From an uncultured Paracoccaceae bacterium (GTDB lineage Bacteria > Pseudomonadota > Alphaproteobacteria > Rhodobacterales > Rhodobacteraceae), in contig CANMQX010000002.1 of assembly GCA_947500135.1 (NCBI GenBank), positions 434,001 to 498,000 on the forward strand: a stretch of DNA of 64,000 nucleotides, read 5' to 3'. Shown here piece by piece: positions 17,508-28,396 of the stretch. Numbering within the stretch: the first letter of the stretch is position 1; every line of letters begins with the position of its first letter. The notes under the pieces were generated by a model. It ran no database searches. It saw nothing but the letters and a program-made list of their open reading frames with translations, and had not been told where the DNA came from. Made by a program: the position numbers and the translations under genes.

Positions 17508-19040
17508 CTAGTCGAAGGTGATCAGGTCAGCGCCGTCTGCAAGACGCCAGCAATCGCGACCGGCTTTCTTTGCATCATATAGCGCCACATCAGCTTGTTT
17601 GATCAGATCTTTCGGTTCTGTCCCATGGGTAGGATAGACCGCAACACCAATTGACGCCGTGACCTTGGGCAAGTCGCCACCGATGTAGTCGACGCGGGTC
17701 TCTGCCACAGCGCGGCGCAACTCTTCGGCCATTGCAGTCGCACGCGTCCGATCCGCATTTGGTAGGATCACGCTGAATTCTTCGCCACCGACGCGGCAGG
17801 CGACCGCCCCTTCGACGTCAAGCTCTGTCATCCTGTGCGCAATCGCTTCCAGCACAACATCGCCCGCATCATGGCCATGTTCATCATTGAACTGTTTGAA
17901 TTTGTCGGCATCCAAAGACAAAAGCGCAAAATTGCCCTGCCGCGATGCGGTCTGGGCAAGTTCACGCCGCAGCGCATTGAGAAAGAAGCGCCTATTATAA
18001 AGACCCGTCAACGGGTCGCGGGTCGACTGATCCTGCAATTCGTCGCGCAGTTTCACATTGGCAATCGCCATCGAAATATGTTCCGCACAACGCTTAGTGA
18101 ACACCTTCGTGTCAAGCACGTCGGGGTTTATGCCATCTTCCAGAAACTCGATATGGATCAGGCCGACCGTATCACCATGTGCCATAATGGGCAGACAGGT
18201 GAACATGTCTGGCGTTTCATCGGGGCCAAACGATTCCTTCACATGATCACAAACAAAACTCAGCCCTGTGGAATCGAAATTATAGTTTCGTCCGCGCCGC
18301 AGCGCCCAACAACTGTCTGGCGTGACGTGTTCCGGCGCATCATCGCAGTGCCACGCACAGGCCAAATCCAGAACATCCCGCGAATTGGAATATATGAACA
18401 ACTGCCCCCGTGTACCCGGCAGAACTTTTTCCATAAAGGCAGTGACGATTTCATAAAGTTCTCGCAACGACTTACACGATTGCAGCCATTCATCCATCTG
18501 CGACAACAACGAAACCTCGCGCTGGCGCGCGCGCTCATCTTCCAGCACTTCGGTGGCCTTGCGCTGTGCTTCCTCCGCTTCAGCTTCGGCAATCGCAAGC
18601 GCTGCAAGCGCCTCGCGCTCCTCGGTCACATCGGACATTGCCATGATATGACCGCCGCCCCTGACGGGGCGTACATTGGTCGACAGCAACCGTTTCGACG
18701 ACAGGTTGAAGTCAAATTGAAACGGACGACCCAACGCAAAAAGCTCAAGATTCTCCTTCAAACGGGCAGAAGAAAACTCACCACGCTCATAAGCCTGTTG
18801 CAAAAACTCTTCCATCGACGTGCCGGTGCGCAGGCTTGACCGTTGCATTTCCAAAAGGGTGACGGCCCGATGGTTAAACATCTGGCAGATACCGTCCTGC
18901 GACCAGACGATCACCCCTTGCTCAAGCGAATCCATGATCTGCATCGCCAGACCGCGATCAGTCGATGCCCGCATCCTGGTATCCTGCTCAGAACCCCGAT
19001 CCTTTTCAGCATCAGGCCTGATATCATTCTCATGCCGCAT
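17508..19040 (-). CDS. PAS-GAF-GGDEF diguanylate cyclase
   Basis: A 510-residue soluble sensor enzyme. Residues about 28-130 form a PAS domain (SLEQGVIVWSQDGICQMFNHRA). Next is a helical linker (about 135-190, rich in A/E/R). A GAF-like domain follows (about 190-330), with DPLTGLYNRRFF and then the GGDEF catalytic domain. The active-site loop is RVGGEEF, so it is likely active in making c-di-GMP. The I-site RxxD is not evident upstream of it. There is no membrane span, so it senses a cytoplasmic signal. Neighbours give no pathway link. Confidence 0.92.
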   Translation of the reverse strand: MRHENDIRPDAEKDRGSEQDTRMRASTDRGLAMQIMDSLEQGVIVWSQDGICQMFNHRAVTLLEMQRSSLRTGTSMEEFLQQAYERGEFSSARLKENLELFALGRPFQFDFNLSSKRLLSTNVRPVRGGGHIMAMSDVTEEREALAALAIAEAEAEEAQRKATEVLEDERARQREVSLLSQMDEWLQSCKSLRELYEIVTAFMEKVLPGTRGQLFIYSNSRDVLDLACAWHCDDAPEHVTPDSCWALRRGRNYNFDSTGLSFVCDHVKESFGPDETPDMFTCLPIMAHGDTVGLIHIEFLEDGINPDVLDTKVFTKRCAEHISMAIANVKLRDELQDQSTRDPLTGLYNRRFFLNALRRELAQTASRQGNFALLSLDADKFKQFNDEHGHDAGDVVLEAIAHRMTELDVEGAVACRVGGEEFSVILPNADRTRATAMAEELRRAVAETRVDYIGGDLPKVTASIGVAVYPTHGTEPKDLIKQADVALYDAKKAGRDCWRLADGADLITFD

Positions 19041-19105
19041 TCAATGCTCCTCCGACGCAAGAGTGCATATGCCAGCAGGATCACAATAATCCCTTAACGG
19101 ATCTC

Positions 19106-19699
19106 TTAAGTTTGTGTCAGGGCCGCCTCGCTCTGCACCGCCCGAATGGCGGCCCCATAGCCGCCCGCATCCAGAAATGCCTGCTCGGCAGGGCGTGTTT
19201 TGCGACCCAAAGCGTCGTTACGATAAGGAAACCGGCCAAAATCGCGGATGACCTGCCGATGCGCACGGGCGTGATCAACATTGCTGTCACCATCAACGGG
19301 CATACGGGTATGTATCAGCCGAACCGCGCGATCCTGATCGCACAGGTTTTCGGAATGCATTAGCGGCAGATAGAAAAACTGCCGGGCGGGTTCGTCGATT
19401 TTCATGTCCCAATTACGATCAATGGCCATCTTGGCGGCAGCCAAGGCGCATTTGTCGGTCGCAAATGCCTTGGCGTCATCGCGAAACATGTTGCGCGGAA
19501 ATTGATCCGTCAGGATGATGTAAGCCAATGTGCCAGATGGATAGGTCAGCCATAGACCAAGCGATCCGTCATAGGCACGATGCCAAGCCTCTACAAATTT
19601 GTCATGAATTCTGGTGTCAAAAACCGGATCGGATTTGTACCAATCGGATGGGTTACACTCATCCAGCCAGAAGGCCAGAACATCATCTGCGGTTACCAC
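19106..19699 (-). CDS. DUF924-family protein
   Basis: About 197 residues if the GTG at 19699 is the start; GAGGAG lies upstream and family members start (M)TADDVLAFWLDE. DUF924 motifs are visible: FWLDECNPSDWY, LILTDQFPRNMFRDDAKAFATD and FFYLPLMHSE. The fold is all-helical, TPR-like; no enzymatic role is established. A longer frame with an ATG at 19765 exists but its extra N-terminus is unlike the family. Confidence 0.85.
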   Translation of the reverse strand: MVTADDVLAFWLDECNPSDWYKSDPVFDTRIHDKFVEAWHRAYDGSLGLWLTYPSGTLAYIILTDQFPRNMFRDDAKAFATDKCALAAAKMAIDRNWDMKIDEPARQFFYLPLMHSENLCDQDRAVRLIHTRMPVDGDSNVDHARAHRQVIRDFGRFPYRNDALGRKTRPAEQAFLDAGGYGAAIRAVQSEAALTQT

Positions 19700-19806
19700 A
19701 GCACCACACTCCTCACTCGCCCGTGCCCCCAAGTTCAGCGAAGCAGGAAAACACTTGCATGACAAGGCTTTCCTGAGTCTTCATGATCACTTGATCTTTC
19801 CATGTG

Positions 19807-21081
19807 TCACAGTGGTTGAGCAGCCTCTTCACTGGCCACCTCCTCTTCGGCATCAATATAGACCTCTTGCGCCACCTCGGCCACGATCGGGGTCGAGGAT
19901 GCAGAGACGACTGCATAAGGCACAGTTTCGGTATCCATCTTGCTGCGACTACGCTGGGTGGATCGGTACAGACCGTAGACCGCAACCGCCATCATCAGGA
20001 CAGCAGTGAACAGCCAAAACCCGTTTGCGCCAATGGAATCCATCATCCAGCCAACGATCAACGGTCCCATGATTGCACCTAAACCATTGATAAACAACAA
20101 ACCACCCGACGCCGCAGCCATATCCTCGCGTTCCAGATAGTCATTGGTATAAGCGATCAACAGCGCATAAAGCGGGTTTGACGTCCCGCCAACAATCGCC
20201 CCGCTGACAAGGATCAGGGTGTAGTTACCGGGCACCAGAAAGGCGATCAGTGAACCAAGCCCACCCAGCATCGACACCCAGATAATCAAAAGCCGTCGGT
20301 CCATCCGGTCGGACAACCAACCGATTGGATATTGCAGCACCAAGGCCGCGACATAAATCGATGACACAAATAGCGAAATCTCGCCGACCGTTAGCCCGAC
20401 ACGATTGCCATAGACCGCCGACATTCCGAATTGCGCCGCGAACACGCCGCCCAGCATGAACATACCTACACAGGCCAAAGGTGAAGCCGCAATAACCTCC
20501 TTGATGGTCATCGGTTTGGTGGAGGCAAAGGCCGGCGTTGGTTTGACCGATAGCAGGATCGGCGCGAAGGCCAGCGACACCAGCACCGACGGGATGATGA
20601 ACAGCGCATAGCCCGAGATATCGCCTTGGCTCAAGATGTATTGGGCAAAGACAATCCCGGCCATTTGCACGATCATGTAAAGCGACAGCGCCTTGCCCCG
20701 GGTTTCATTCTCGGATGCGTCATTCAGCCAGCTTTCCGCGGTCACATAGACCCCACAGAAGCAAAACCCGATCACAACGCGCCCAATGGTCCAGGCCCAA
20801 GGGTCAACCAGAACCGGGTACAGGATCAGCACCGCCGAAATGGTCGAACCAAGGGCCGCAAAGACGCGCACATGCCCGACCCGCCGGATAAGCTCGGGCG
20901 TGTAGCGTGAACTGAACAAAAACCCGATGAAATAGCCCGACATCACGATTGACAGGCTCAGCGTGCTGAACCCCTCAACCTCGCCGCGCAGACCCAGCAA
21001 CGTGCCCTGTAGGCCATTGCCGATCATCAGCATGAACATGCCCAGAAACAAAGCCCAGGAGCTGGCAAAAACCTGAAACAT
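19807..21081 (-). CDS. MFS transporter (YcaD-like)
   Basis: A 424-residue membrane protein with about 12 spans, beginning MFQVFASSWALFLGMFMLMIGNG after a GAAAGG site. The first half carries the MFS-type loop between spans 2 and 3 (SSRYTPELIRRVGHVRVFA). The second half resembles YcaD/TIGR-type efflux proteins (GWLSDRMDRRLLI). The C-terminal cytoplasmic tail is acidic (VYIDAEEEVASEEAAQPL). Substrate unknown. A longer frame to 21276 has a non-membrane N-terminus and is less likely. Confidence 0.88.
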   Translation of the reverse strand: MFQVFASSWALFLGMFMLMIGNGLQGTLLGLRGEVEGFSTLSLSIVMSGYFIGFLFSSRYTPELIRRVGHVRVFAALGSTISAVLILYPVLVDPWAWTIGRVVIGFCFCGVYVTAESWLNDASENETRGKALSLYMIVQMAGIVFAQYILSQGDISGYALFIIPSVLVSLAFAPILLSVKPTPAFASTKPMTIKEVIAASPLACVGMFMLGGVFAAQFGMSAVYGNRVGLTVGEISLFVSSIYVAALVLQYPIGWLSDRMDRRLLIIWVSMLGGLGSLIAFLVPGNYTLILVSGAIVGGTSNPLYALLIAYTNDYLEREDMAAASGGLLFINGLGAIMGPLIVGWMMDSIGANGFWLFTAVLMMAVAVYGLYRSTQRSRSKMDTETVPYAVVSASSTPIVAEVAQEVYIDAEEEVASEEAAQPL

Positions 21082-21208
21082 TCCGCGCCCTTTCTTTGGC
21101 TGCAAGAACCGCCCTATCACACGATTCTCGTACCAAATCATCACAGGAAAACGACACGGTCGCGCCTGTTCGCGCCTCTGATGTCGCGGCAGGGATATTG
21201 GCCGGGAG

Positions 21209-22255
21209 TCAGGGCAGCAAAAGCGAGCTGTCGCCGTAGGAAAAGAACCTGTATTCCTGCGCAATCGCATGCGCATAAATCTCGCGGATCGTTTCTACGC
21301 CCATCAGGGCCGAAACCAGCATCATCAACGTGGATTTCGGCAGATGAAAGTTCGTCATCAGCCCGTCAGCCATCTGAAATGTAAAGCCGGGCGTGATGAA
21401 AATACCCGTGGAACCGCGCCATGGCTGTATCAGGCCGTCTTTAGCCGCACTTTCGATCAGCCGAAGCGCTGTTGTGCCTACCGGGATGATACGGCCACCG
21501 GCAGCTTTGGTCGCATTGATTTCGGCTGCCGCCTCCGGCGTGATCTCGCCCCATTCCGCATGCATTTTATGGGCGCTGATGTCATCTACCTTCACTGGCA
21601 AAAACGTCCCCGCCCCGACATGCAACGTGACATGGGTGAACTGGACACGGCGCGCCTTCAACGCAGTCAGCAACGGTCCGTCAAAATGCAACGACGCAGT
21701 AGGGGATGCCACCGCACCTGACCTGCGTGCCCAATAAGTTTGATAGTCATCTTTGTCCGCTGCATCCGCCGGACGCTTGGCTGCGATGTATGGTGGCAAT
21801 GGCATCGCCCCAACCTCGGCCAAGGCCGCATCAAAATCATCACCTGCCAAATTGAACTTCAGGCGGGCTAGCCCGTCCATCCGCCCTTTCATCTCCGCAG
21901 ACAACACATTCGAAAACACCACCACTTCGCCATCACGCAACTTCTTCAACGGCTTCACCAACGCCGTCCAATTGCCATCGGCTTGGGGTTCTAGCAGGGT
22001 CACCTCGATCCGGGCGCTGGTCTGGCCCGCCTCACCGGCGCGGTGGCGCAGACCAGACAGGCGGGCGGGAATGACCTTTGTATCATTCAGGACCAAGCGA
22101 TCACCGGGCCGCAGGATGCCGGGCAGTTCATTCACGATACGATCCGCGATCCCGCCCGCCTCAGCCAGCAATAACCGGGCAGATGATCGGGGGCGTGCGG
22201 GACGGGTCGCGATCAACCGGTCCGGCAGATCAAAGTCAAACTCGCTTAGTTTCAT
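21209..22255 (-). CDS. queA: tRNA preQ1(34) S-adenosylmethionine ribosyltransferase-isomerase
   Basis: A 348-residue QueA that transfers and isomerises the ribosyl group of SAM onto 7-aminomethyl-7-deazaguanine in tRNA to form epoxyqueuosine. Typical motifs are [39 protein letters not shown] and [16 protein letters not shown]. The length is normal. The start overlaps the stop of the upstream AsmA-like gene by 4 bp. Confidence 0.97.
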   Translation of the reverse strand: MKLSEFDFDLPDRLIATRPARPRSSARLLLAEAGGIADRIVNELPGILRPGDRLVLNDTKVIPARLSGLRHRAGEAGQTSARIEVTLLEPQADGNWTALVKPLKKLRDGEVVVFSNVLSAEMKGRMDGLARLKFNLAGDDFDAALAEVGAMPLPPYIAAKRPADAADKDDYQTYWARRSGAVASPTASLHFDGPLLTALKARRVQFTHVTLHVGAGTFLPVKVDDISAHKMHAEWGEITPEAAAEINATKAAGGRIIPVGTTALRLIESAAKDGLIQPWRGSTGIFITPGFTFQMADGLMTNFHLPKSTLMMLVSALMGVETIREIYAHAIAQEYRFFSYGDSSLLLP

Positions 22256-25200
22256 TGGCCAAGCACCGGTGGCGGTCTGCGGAAGATCTCGCGAAACATG
22301 CCCGGCGTCAGGGCCGATAGTGGGTTGACCGTCACCAACGGTGCATCTGCCGTACCGCCAATATTGAAGTTGAAGCCAATCAGCCCTTCGCCCCGGCGGG
22401 TTAGGATCGAACCAATGCTGTTAACAAGGTAAAAAGGTGACACAACGCCCTGCAAATCAAGTTGTTTATTGGCCAGCGTGTAGATGCCATCCACCGAAAT
22501 GCCAAGCCCAGGACCCACTGCGCTGGACTGTGCAATGGTCACCTGTTGCGGGCTCAATCGAAACCGCGCATCCACCGCATCAAAGGACAGGCCCTGCCCG
22601 TCTAGTTGCTGCAACAAACCGACAACGCTGATCGCATCCAGCAGGGCAGCCATAGCCGGCGCATCACGCAGGCGAATGTCACGCACTGCCAGCGTGCCGT
22701 CGAACGTGCCCGGACCACCTGCTGGCAGCAGGGTCAGATCAAGCGTGCCACCCACACCGCCGCGCATGAAACCGGCGGCACGGGCGACCCCACCAGCATC
22801 ATCGCTGCGAATGCGCACGGCAGAGCGGCCATCGCGCGGCGCCACTGCGCCCTGCACACTGGCCCCGCCATTCACCGACGCGCGGAACTGGCCAGAGAAA
22901 CCGCCACTGCTGTTGAAATCGCCAGAGAACCCGGTCAGCGCGATGCCCTGCGCCACTTGCAACCGATCAAGGGCGATGGAAAGTGGGCCACCTTCGCCGC
23001 CGCTTGCGCCAAATTGCGCGCGGCGCAGATCGACACTGCCCCCCTTGATCTCAACCGCGACCGGATTGCCTGTGCCGCGCCCACGCAATGTGATCGGCAC
23101 GTCCAACCAGTCGCCGACGCTGATCTGACTGAATTCTGCCACGTCCAATTGCCCACCCGGCGTCAGTGCAATCCGCCCCCGCGCCCGCAACCCACCGCCC
23201 TGGACAGAAAGGCTTGATATCTGAGGAACCCCACCCAGCGTTCCTTCAACAACCAGTTCACCCGCTGTACTCGGGGATTTGGACCAACTGACCGCAGGCA
23301 GTGCCAGCTGAACACCGCGCAGATCAGATGTCAGGCGCAATCGCGACGGTGATCCATCCTGCAGATCAATAGACAAATCAGCCCGGCCGCGCCCACCAAC
23401 CATGCCTGGTGGCAATTTAATCCCAAACTCATCCAGAAACCGCTGTGACAGCTCTACATCGCCGCGCAGCTGGCTTTGTCCAGCCAGCGCATCGTTAAAT
23501 GCCTTGGTCCAGGTGATATTGGTTGGCACCGCACCAACCCGGATGGGGCCTGCCAGCGTAATCCCATCTGGATTTGCGGTAACCCGGATGTTTGATGCCG
23601 CGATCTGACGGTCCGGGATCAATATGTCACTCCGCACGCCGGCCAAATCGGCACCGATGTCAAATGCGATTTCGTCAGGGGCCACACGGGGTTGTAGCGG
23701 GAAAGCGATCTCACCTGCCAGCTTTGCACGCCCATCCAGCAACGCAACCGGCAAATTGGCCTTATCGATAAAACCAAAAGGGGGCTGGTTCAGAACAGAC
23801 ATGATGGCCGTCGCCGTACTTTCAATCCGCAGATCAAGCACCGCCTGCGGGGCAGCCCCGCCCAGTCGGGGGATCGTAAAGCTGGTGCCTGCAAGTTGCA
23901 TCAACCCGCCCTGTGGCGGTGTTGCACGGCCGGCATCAAGACTGACAGACAGCGCGTTATCATAGATTGTCAGGGTTCCCACACTGTCGGTTATGGGCGG
24001 CATGCGGCTAAGGTACCGGATCTCAGACCCCGCAAATTCAAATTCTGCAGCAAACCGGCTTGGGACATCCGGCGCAATACGTAGCGCCGCCTCTGCATCA
24101 AACAGCACCCCTCCCGTCAAGTTGTTGCTGACCCAGCTACGCGTGCCGGGTTTCACGCTGGCGGGCCAAAAGCGGACCACACGCTCTGGTGCGATCTGAT
24201 TGATCGCGGCATCAACTGCCACCTGCCACCCGGCATCAGTTGCCCGCACATCGCCCTTGGCGGTCATCCGGGTATCACCATCGATTACCACAGCTTGACC
24301 CACCTCGACGGAAAACGGCGCAAAGCGAAGCCGAAAATCAACCACCGCCTGTTCAAGCTGCAATGGCTTTTCATAGACGGCAGCGGGGTTCATGCTGATA
24401 TCTGACAGCCGAAACTGACCCAGCAACGCCTGCGGCAGACCATCGCGAATTTCGCGCAAGTACGCATCGCCAATGGCCGTCAACTGACCCCATTCCGTTT
24501 CCAACGCAATCTGGCTGAATGAAATGCGGTCGCGGGCCGGATCATAGATCAGGTAGGCCTTCGCCGCCTCAAAACTGACGGGATTGGTGGCCGGATTTGG
24601 CTGCAATACACCGCGCCCAATCGACAGCGTGGCGTTCAACGGGCCCAATGCGCCTTCTTCATCCAAGGTCGTGCGTAACGCGGCCGATAAAGGTGCGTCG
24701 ACATCCGCCAGCCACGTCAAACCAGCGGATTGCGCCGCGATGTCACTGGCAATCGCATCATCAATATTCAGGGCAATCTGCGCGGCGCGACTGCCACGGG
24801 GGCTGGTGTAGGACAGGTTGACCGATGTGACATCGGCGCGACCAGATAGCAACGCAAAGTTACCGCGCAAGGCGGTTTCACCACCGCGCAGGTCAAGCGC
24901 GACGGTGCCGCCATCCACGATCCAGCTACGCCGGGCGCGGGCATCGTCAAAATTCACAACCAAGCCATCGGCCTGCACTGTTTCCAACGCCTCCAGCGGC
25001 GGTTGTTCAAAAAAACTGTCCGCCTGATCCAGCAATTCAGGCAGGGATGGGGCCTGTTGAACGGTCTGCGCATCCCGCTCAAAAGCGACAGCAACCGATC
25101 CATCCGTCGCGCGGCGCAAATTTAGTTGCGCGCCGGTTAAGCGGATCTCTTGCATCAGGACCTCTTGTTTCAGGATCAGCCCACGGGGCGACATCAACCC

Positions 25201-25557
25201 TTCGGCAAAGGGGATACGCGCCAGCAGCGCATCATCGGCATCACGCAATGCGACATCGTGCAAACGGATCGTCGGATGCAGATCGCGAGCGATAAACAGC
25301 GAAATCGCACCAAACTGCAAGTCACCGCCGTTCAGTAGCTCTGCCGCCCGCGCCTCGACCCGGTTCACGATCCAACTGGGTGCGGTGATGTCACGCTCGA
25401 TCAGCATGAAAGCAGCAACAGCCGCAAAGACGACAGGGGTCAGGCAAATGATCCACGCCGCACGCAGCCAGAACAGCCAGCGACGGCGCGGCAGTCTTGA
25501 CGGCTCATCCTGCGACACCTCAGCTTCTGGCGTTTTTGTTTTCACTGGCTCTGTCAC
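22252..25557 (-). CDS. large AsmA/YhdP-like envelope protein
   Basis: A 1101-residue protein. It has a Pro-rich cytoplasmic N-terminus, one signal-anchor span at about residues 28-50 ([21 protein letters not shown]), and then a very long periplasmic region of repeated beta strands ending in the AsmA_2/DUF3971-type C-terminal domain. This is the bacterial bridge-like lipid-transfer (TamB/YhdP/AsmA) architecture, thought to move phospholipid between the inner and outer membranes. It is coupled to queA by a 4-bp overlap. The specific substrate is inferred only from the family. Confidence 0.85.
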   Translation of the reverse strand: MTEPVKTKTPEAEVSQDEPSRLPRRRWLFWLRAAWIICLTPVVFAAVAAFMLIERDITAPSWIVNRVEARAAELLNGGDLQFGAISLFIARDLHPTIRLHDVALRDADDALLARIPFAEGLMSPRGLILKQEVLMQEIRLTGAQLNLRRATDGSVAVAFERDAQTVQQAPSLPELLDQADSFFEQPPLEALETVQADGLVVNFDDARARRSWIVDGGTVALDLRGGETALRGNFALLSGRADVTSVNLSYTSPRGSRAAQIALNIDDAIASDIAAQSAGLTWLADVDAPLSAALRTTLDEEGALGPLNATLSIGRGVLQPNPATNPVSFEAAKAYLIYDPARDRISFSQIALETEWGQLTAIGDAYLREIRDGLPQALLGQFRLSDISMNPAAVYEKPLQLEQAVVDFRLRFAPFSVEVGQAVVIDGDTRMTAKGDVRATDAGWQVAVDAAINQIAPERVVRFWPASVKPGTRSWVSNNLTGGVLFDAEAALRIAPDVPSRFAAEFEFAGSEIRYLSRMPPITDSVGTLTIYDNALSVSLDAGRATPPQGGLMQLAGTSFTIPRLGGAAPQAVLDLRIESTATAIMSVLNQPPFGFIDKANLPVALLDGRAKLAGEIAFPLQPRVAPDEIAFDIGADLAGVRSDILIPDRQIAASNIRVTANPDGITLAGPIRVGAVPTNITWTKAFNDALAGQSQLRGDVELSQRFLDEFGIKLPPGMVGGRGRADLSIDLQDGSPSRLRLTSDLRGVQLALPAVSWSKSPSTAGELVVEGTLGGVPQISSLSVQGGGLRARGRIALTPGGQLDVAEFSQISVGDWLDVPITLRGRGTGNPVAVEIKGGSVDLRRAQFGASGGEGGPLSIALDRLQVAQGIALTGFSGDFNSSGGFSGQFRASVNGGASVQGAVAPRDGRSAVRIRSDDAGGVARAAGFMRGGVGGTLDLTLLPAGGPGTFDGTLAVRDIRLRDAPAMAALLDAISVVGLLQQLDGQGLSFDAVDARFRLSPQQVTIAQSSAVGPGLGISVDGIYTLANKQLDLQGVVSPFYLVNSIGSILTRRGEGLIGFNFNIGGTADAPLVTVNPLSALTPGMFREIFRRPPPVLGQ

Positions 25558-25646
25558 GCAGGTCCCACCACTTGGCCCCCTTTATCTTTGCGCGTGTCGG
25601 GCTAAAACGAAACCGGTAAAGTGCAAATCTGCAAAAGGATGCCCAG

Positions 25647-26114
25647 ATGACAAATCCAACCGTCGGCGACACTGCGCCCGATATCAGCCTGCCCCGCGAT
25701 GGCGGCGATCAGGTGAACCTGTCGGATTTCAGCGGTAAGAATGTTGTGGTCTATTTCTATCCCCGCGATGACACGTCGGGCTGCACGAAAGAGGCGATTG
25801 GGTTTACCGAAAACCTGGAAACCTTCGATGCGCTGAACACCGTGATCCTTGGGATCTCAAAGGATAGCGTGAAAAAGCATGACAAATTCGCCGCCAAACA
25901 TGACCTAAAGGTTGCGCTTTTGTCCGATGAAGATGGCGACGTTTGCGAGCGCTACGGCGTCTGGGTCGAAAAACAGATGTATGGCAAAACCTATATGGGT
26001 ATCGAGCGGGCGACCTTCCTGATCGGGGCCGATGGCAGGATCGCGCAGGTCTGGCGCAAGGTGAAAGTCCCCGGTCACGTAGAGGCGGTGCTAGAGGCGG
26101 TGCGCAGCCTGTGA
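25647..26114 (+). CDS. bcp: BCP-type thioredoxin-dependent peroxiredoxin
   Basis: A 155-residue peroxiredoxin of the BCP/PrxQ class. The peroxidatic Cys is in YPRDDTSGCTKEA. The resolving Cys that E. coli Bcp has five residues later is replaced (GCTKEAIGF), and helix alpha-3 has none. The only other Cys is in GDVCERYGVW, so the enzyme either works as 1-Cys or uses this residue. It detoxifies alkyl and hydrogen peroxides in the cytoplasm. Its stop overlaps the GTG start of the next gene. Confidence 0.93.
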   Translation: MTNPTVGDTAPDISLPRDGGDQVNLSDFSGKNVVVYFYPRDDTSGCTKEAIGFTENLETFDALNTVILGISKDSVKKHDKFAAKHDLKVALLSDEDGDVCERYGVWVEKQMYGKTYMGIERATFLIGADGRIAQVWRKVKVPGHVEAVLEAVRSL

Positions 26115-26923
26115 CCCTTGCAGAGATGGCCGTGGCGGTCCTGAACACCGCCGAAGGACGGGAAAAGACAGCGCTGTCGCGGAAATACGCAGCACAATGG
26201 CAGGCGGCACGCAACAATGGCGAGGCGGTTGAAATCGGGCATGCCGCACCGCCCCTGCGTCCCGCTCGCCCCGAAAAGCCCGAATTGCGGAACCCGCGCG
26301 ACGTGCCCCACCGCAAACCGGGGACAGAGGCGGGACGGATCGCCCTTTTGCATGCGGTCGCGCATATCGAACTGAACGCCGTTGATCTGCATTGGGACAT
26401 CATCGCCCGGTTCACCGACACGACATTGCCGCTGGGATTCTACGATGACTGGGTTAAGGCGGCGGATGAAGAATCAAAACATTTCAATCTGATGTGTGAC
26501 TGTCTTGAAGCATTAGACAGCCACTATGGGGCGCTGCCCGCACATGCGGGCATGTGGCGCGCGGCCGAAGATACCATTGACGATCTGATGGGGCGGCTGG
26601 CCGTCGTTCCGATGGTGCTGGAGGCGCGCGGGCTGGATGTGACGCCCGGAATGATCAAGATCTTCAAACAGGCCAAACTGAGTGATGCCGTCGCCGCACT
26701 TGAGGTGATCTATGCAGAAGAGGTGCATCATGTAGCCTATGGGTCAAAATGGTTCCATTTCCTATGCGGTCGACATGATCTTGACCCAACCGGCGTGTTT
26801 CACGATCTGGTGCGCAAATATTTCCACGGCAACCTAAAGCCCCCGTTTAACGAAGAAAAACGGGCCGAGGCGGGAATTCCACCTGATTTTTACTGGCCCT
26901 TGGCAGGGACAACGGCGGGCTGA
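26111..26923 (+). CDS. DUF455 ferritin-like protein
   Basis: 270 residues from a GTG at 26111 that overlaps the bcp stop (GTGA), read as MTLAEMAVAVLNTAEGREK. DUF455 proteins have a ferritin-like four-helix core. Visible here are H-x-E-L-N-A-V-D-L-H-W, DEESKHFNLMCDCLE and the later EVIYAEEVHHVAYG, which supply the E/H residues of a likely di-iron site. Family members are linked to hydroxylation or repair chemistry, not well defined. Co-translation with a peroxiredoxin suggests a role in oxidative stress or iron. Confidence 0.85.
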   Translation: MTLAEMAVAVLNTAEGREKTALSRKYAAQWQAARNNGEAVEIGHAAPPLRPARPEKPELRNPRDVPHRKPGTEAGRIALLHAVAHIELNAVDLHWDIIARFTDTTLPLGFYDDWVKAADEESKHFNLMCDCLEALDSHYGALPAHAGMWRAAEDTIDDLMGRLAVVPMVLEARGLDVTPGMIKIFKQAKLSDAVAALEVIYAEEVHHVAYGSKWFHFLCGRHDLDPTGVFHDLVRKYFHGNLKPPFNEEKRAEAGIPPDFYWPLAGTTAG

Positions 26924-27088
26924 TCGCAAAAAAGATCGGCGGAAGCCCGCGCATACGGCGGAAGATGGTCACATGGCTAATAATTGGATGTAAAAATGTT
27001 GCAGCAACGCCCCTGTCTGTCTAACAGAGTGGGGATATCCGGTGGGGGACCGGTAAGCGACTGATAAGGATGGGACGGGACACGCATC

Positions 27089-28396
27089 GTGCGATCACGA
27101 CTAGCTAAAAATATTCACGGCGTGCTTGAACGCTTTTTCCCGGAAAAACGGCTCTTCCTGCGCTCTGAAACAGAGACGCGGTTCATTAGGCTGAAACCGG
27201 AAACACAGCTGGTCGCCTGGACAGGGTGCATCGTGGTTGTGGCATGGACAATCGTCGCAACAGCGATCCTTTTGATGGACAGCATTGGTGCCGGTAATTT
27301 TCGGGCACAGGCACAGCGCGATCAACTGACCTATGAACAACGGCTGAACGCGCTATCAACCGAACGCGATGCGCGCGCAGGCGAGGCGGTTGCGGCACAA
27401 GAACGGTTCACCTCTGCCCTGCAACAGATTTCGATCATGCAGTCCGAACTTCTGGCAACCGAAGAAAAACGCCGCGAACTCGAAACCGGGCTGGAAGTCG
27501 TGCAAGCCACATTGCGTGATACCATGAAAGCGCGTGAAGATGCGCGCGCGCAACTGGCCAACCTAGCTGCTGAAACCGAAGACACCGATGTCGCGGCGAT
27601 CAGCAAGGATGCCGTCGGCACCGTCGATCTGCTCGCCAACGCATTGGCCGAAACAGCGGCCGAACGGGACATGATCGCAGCGGATGCCGAATTTGCCATC
27701 GGCCACGCGCAGGACATGGAGCTTGAGCTGCGCCTGCTCCAGGAACGCAATGATCAGATTTTCCGGCAGTTGGAAGAGGCGATGCTGGTTTCGGTCGAAC
27801 CGCTGGATGAAATGTTCCGCGCCGCAGGTATGAACCCCGAAAGCCTGATCAATCAGGTGCGCCGCGGCTATTCCGGCACCGGCGGACCTCTGACACCATT
27901 GCAGTTCTCGACACGGGGCGGCACACCCGACCCCGATGCAGAACGGGCCAATGGCATCCTGTCATCCATGGACCGGATCAACCTTTACCGGATCGCAGCC
28001 GAAAAGGCGCCGTTTACCATCCCTGTCAAATCCAACTTCCGGTTTACCTCCGGCTTTGGGCAGCGCTGGGGGCGGTTACATGCCGGCACCGACTTTGCTG
28101 GTCCGATTGGTACACCGATTTATGCGACAGCCGATGGGGTCGTCACACATGCGGGTTGGTCGTCCGGTTACGGCAGGCTGATCAAGATCCGTCACGAGTT
28201 CGGAATTGAGACAAGATACGCACACTTGAATTCTATGGATGTCACAGTCGGACAAAGAGTCTCGCGTGACGAACGAATTGGTGCTATGGGCAATTCCGGA
28301 CGGTCAACAGGACCACACCTACACTATGAAGTTCGCGTTGGGGGCGAGCCAGTCAACCCAATGATATACATAAGAGCGGGACAAGATGTTTTCTAA
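27089..28396 (+). CDS. M23-family (LytM) peptidoglycan endopeptidase with coiled coil
   Basis: 435 residues from a GTG at 27089. It has a short cytoplasmic N-terminus, one membrane span (about residues 45-70), a long coiled coil (about 75-210, QLTYEQRLNALSTERDAR...), then a C-terminal LytM domain. Zn ligands are visible: H and D in HAGTDFAGPIGT, and HLHYEV. It should cleave peptide cross-bridges in the periplasm. It overlaps the bactofilin gene by 11 bp; M23-bactofilin pairs control cell shape in other bacteria (CcmA-Csd1 in Helicobacter, LmdC-BacA in Hyphomonas). Confidence 0.93.
   Translation: MRSRLAKNIHGVLERFFPEKRLFLRSETETRFIRLKPETQLVAWTGCIVVVAWTIVATAILLMDSIGAGNFRAQAQRDQLTYEQRLNALSTERDARAGEAVAAQERFTSALQQISIMQSELLATEEKRRELETGLEVVQATLRDTMKAREDARAQLANLAAETEDTDVAAISKDAVGTVDLLANALAETAAERDMIAADAEFAIGHAQDMELELRLLQERNDQIFRQLEEAMLVSVEPLDEMFRAAGMNPESLINQVRRGYSGTGGPLTPLQFSTRGGTPDPDAERANGILSSMDRINLYRIAAEKAPFTIPVKSNFRFTSGFGQRWGRLHAGTDFAGPIGTPIYATADGVVTHAGWSSGYGRLIKIRHEFGIETRYAHLNSMDVTVGQRVSRDERIGAMGNSGRSTGPHLHYEVRVGGEPVNPMIYIRAGQDVF

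Noticed and set aside
17835..18839. 334-codon plus-strand frame opposite the GGDEF gene
   Set aside because: Shadow of the diguanylate cyclase frame; no start site and no recognisable motif.
26924..27088. Possible riboswitch before the M23 gene
   Set aside because: GC-rich with some pairing, but no known aptamer pattern was recognised.
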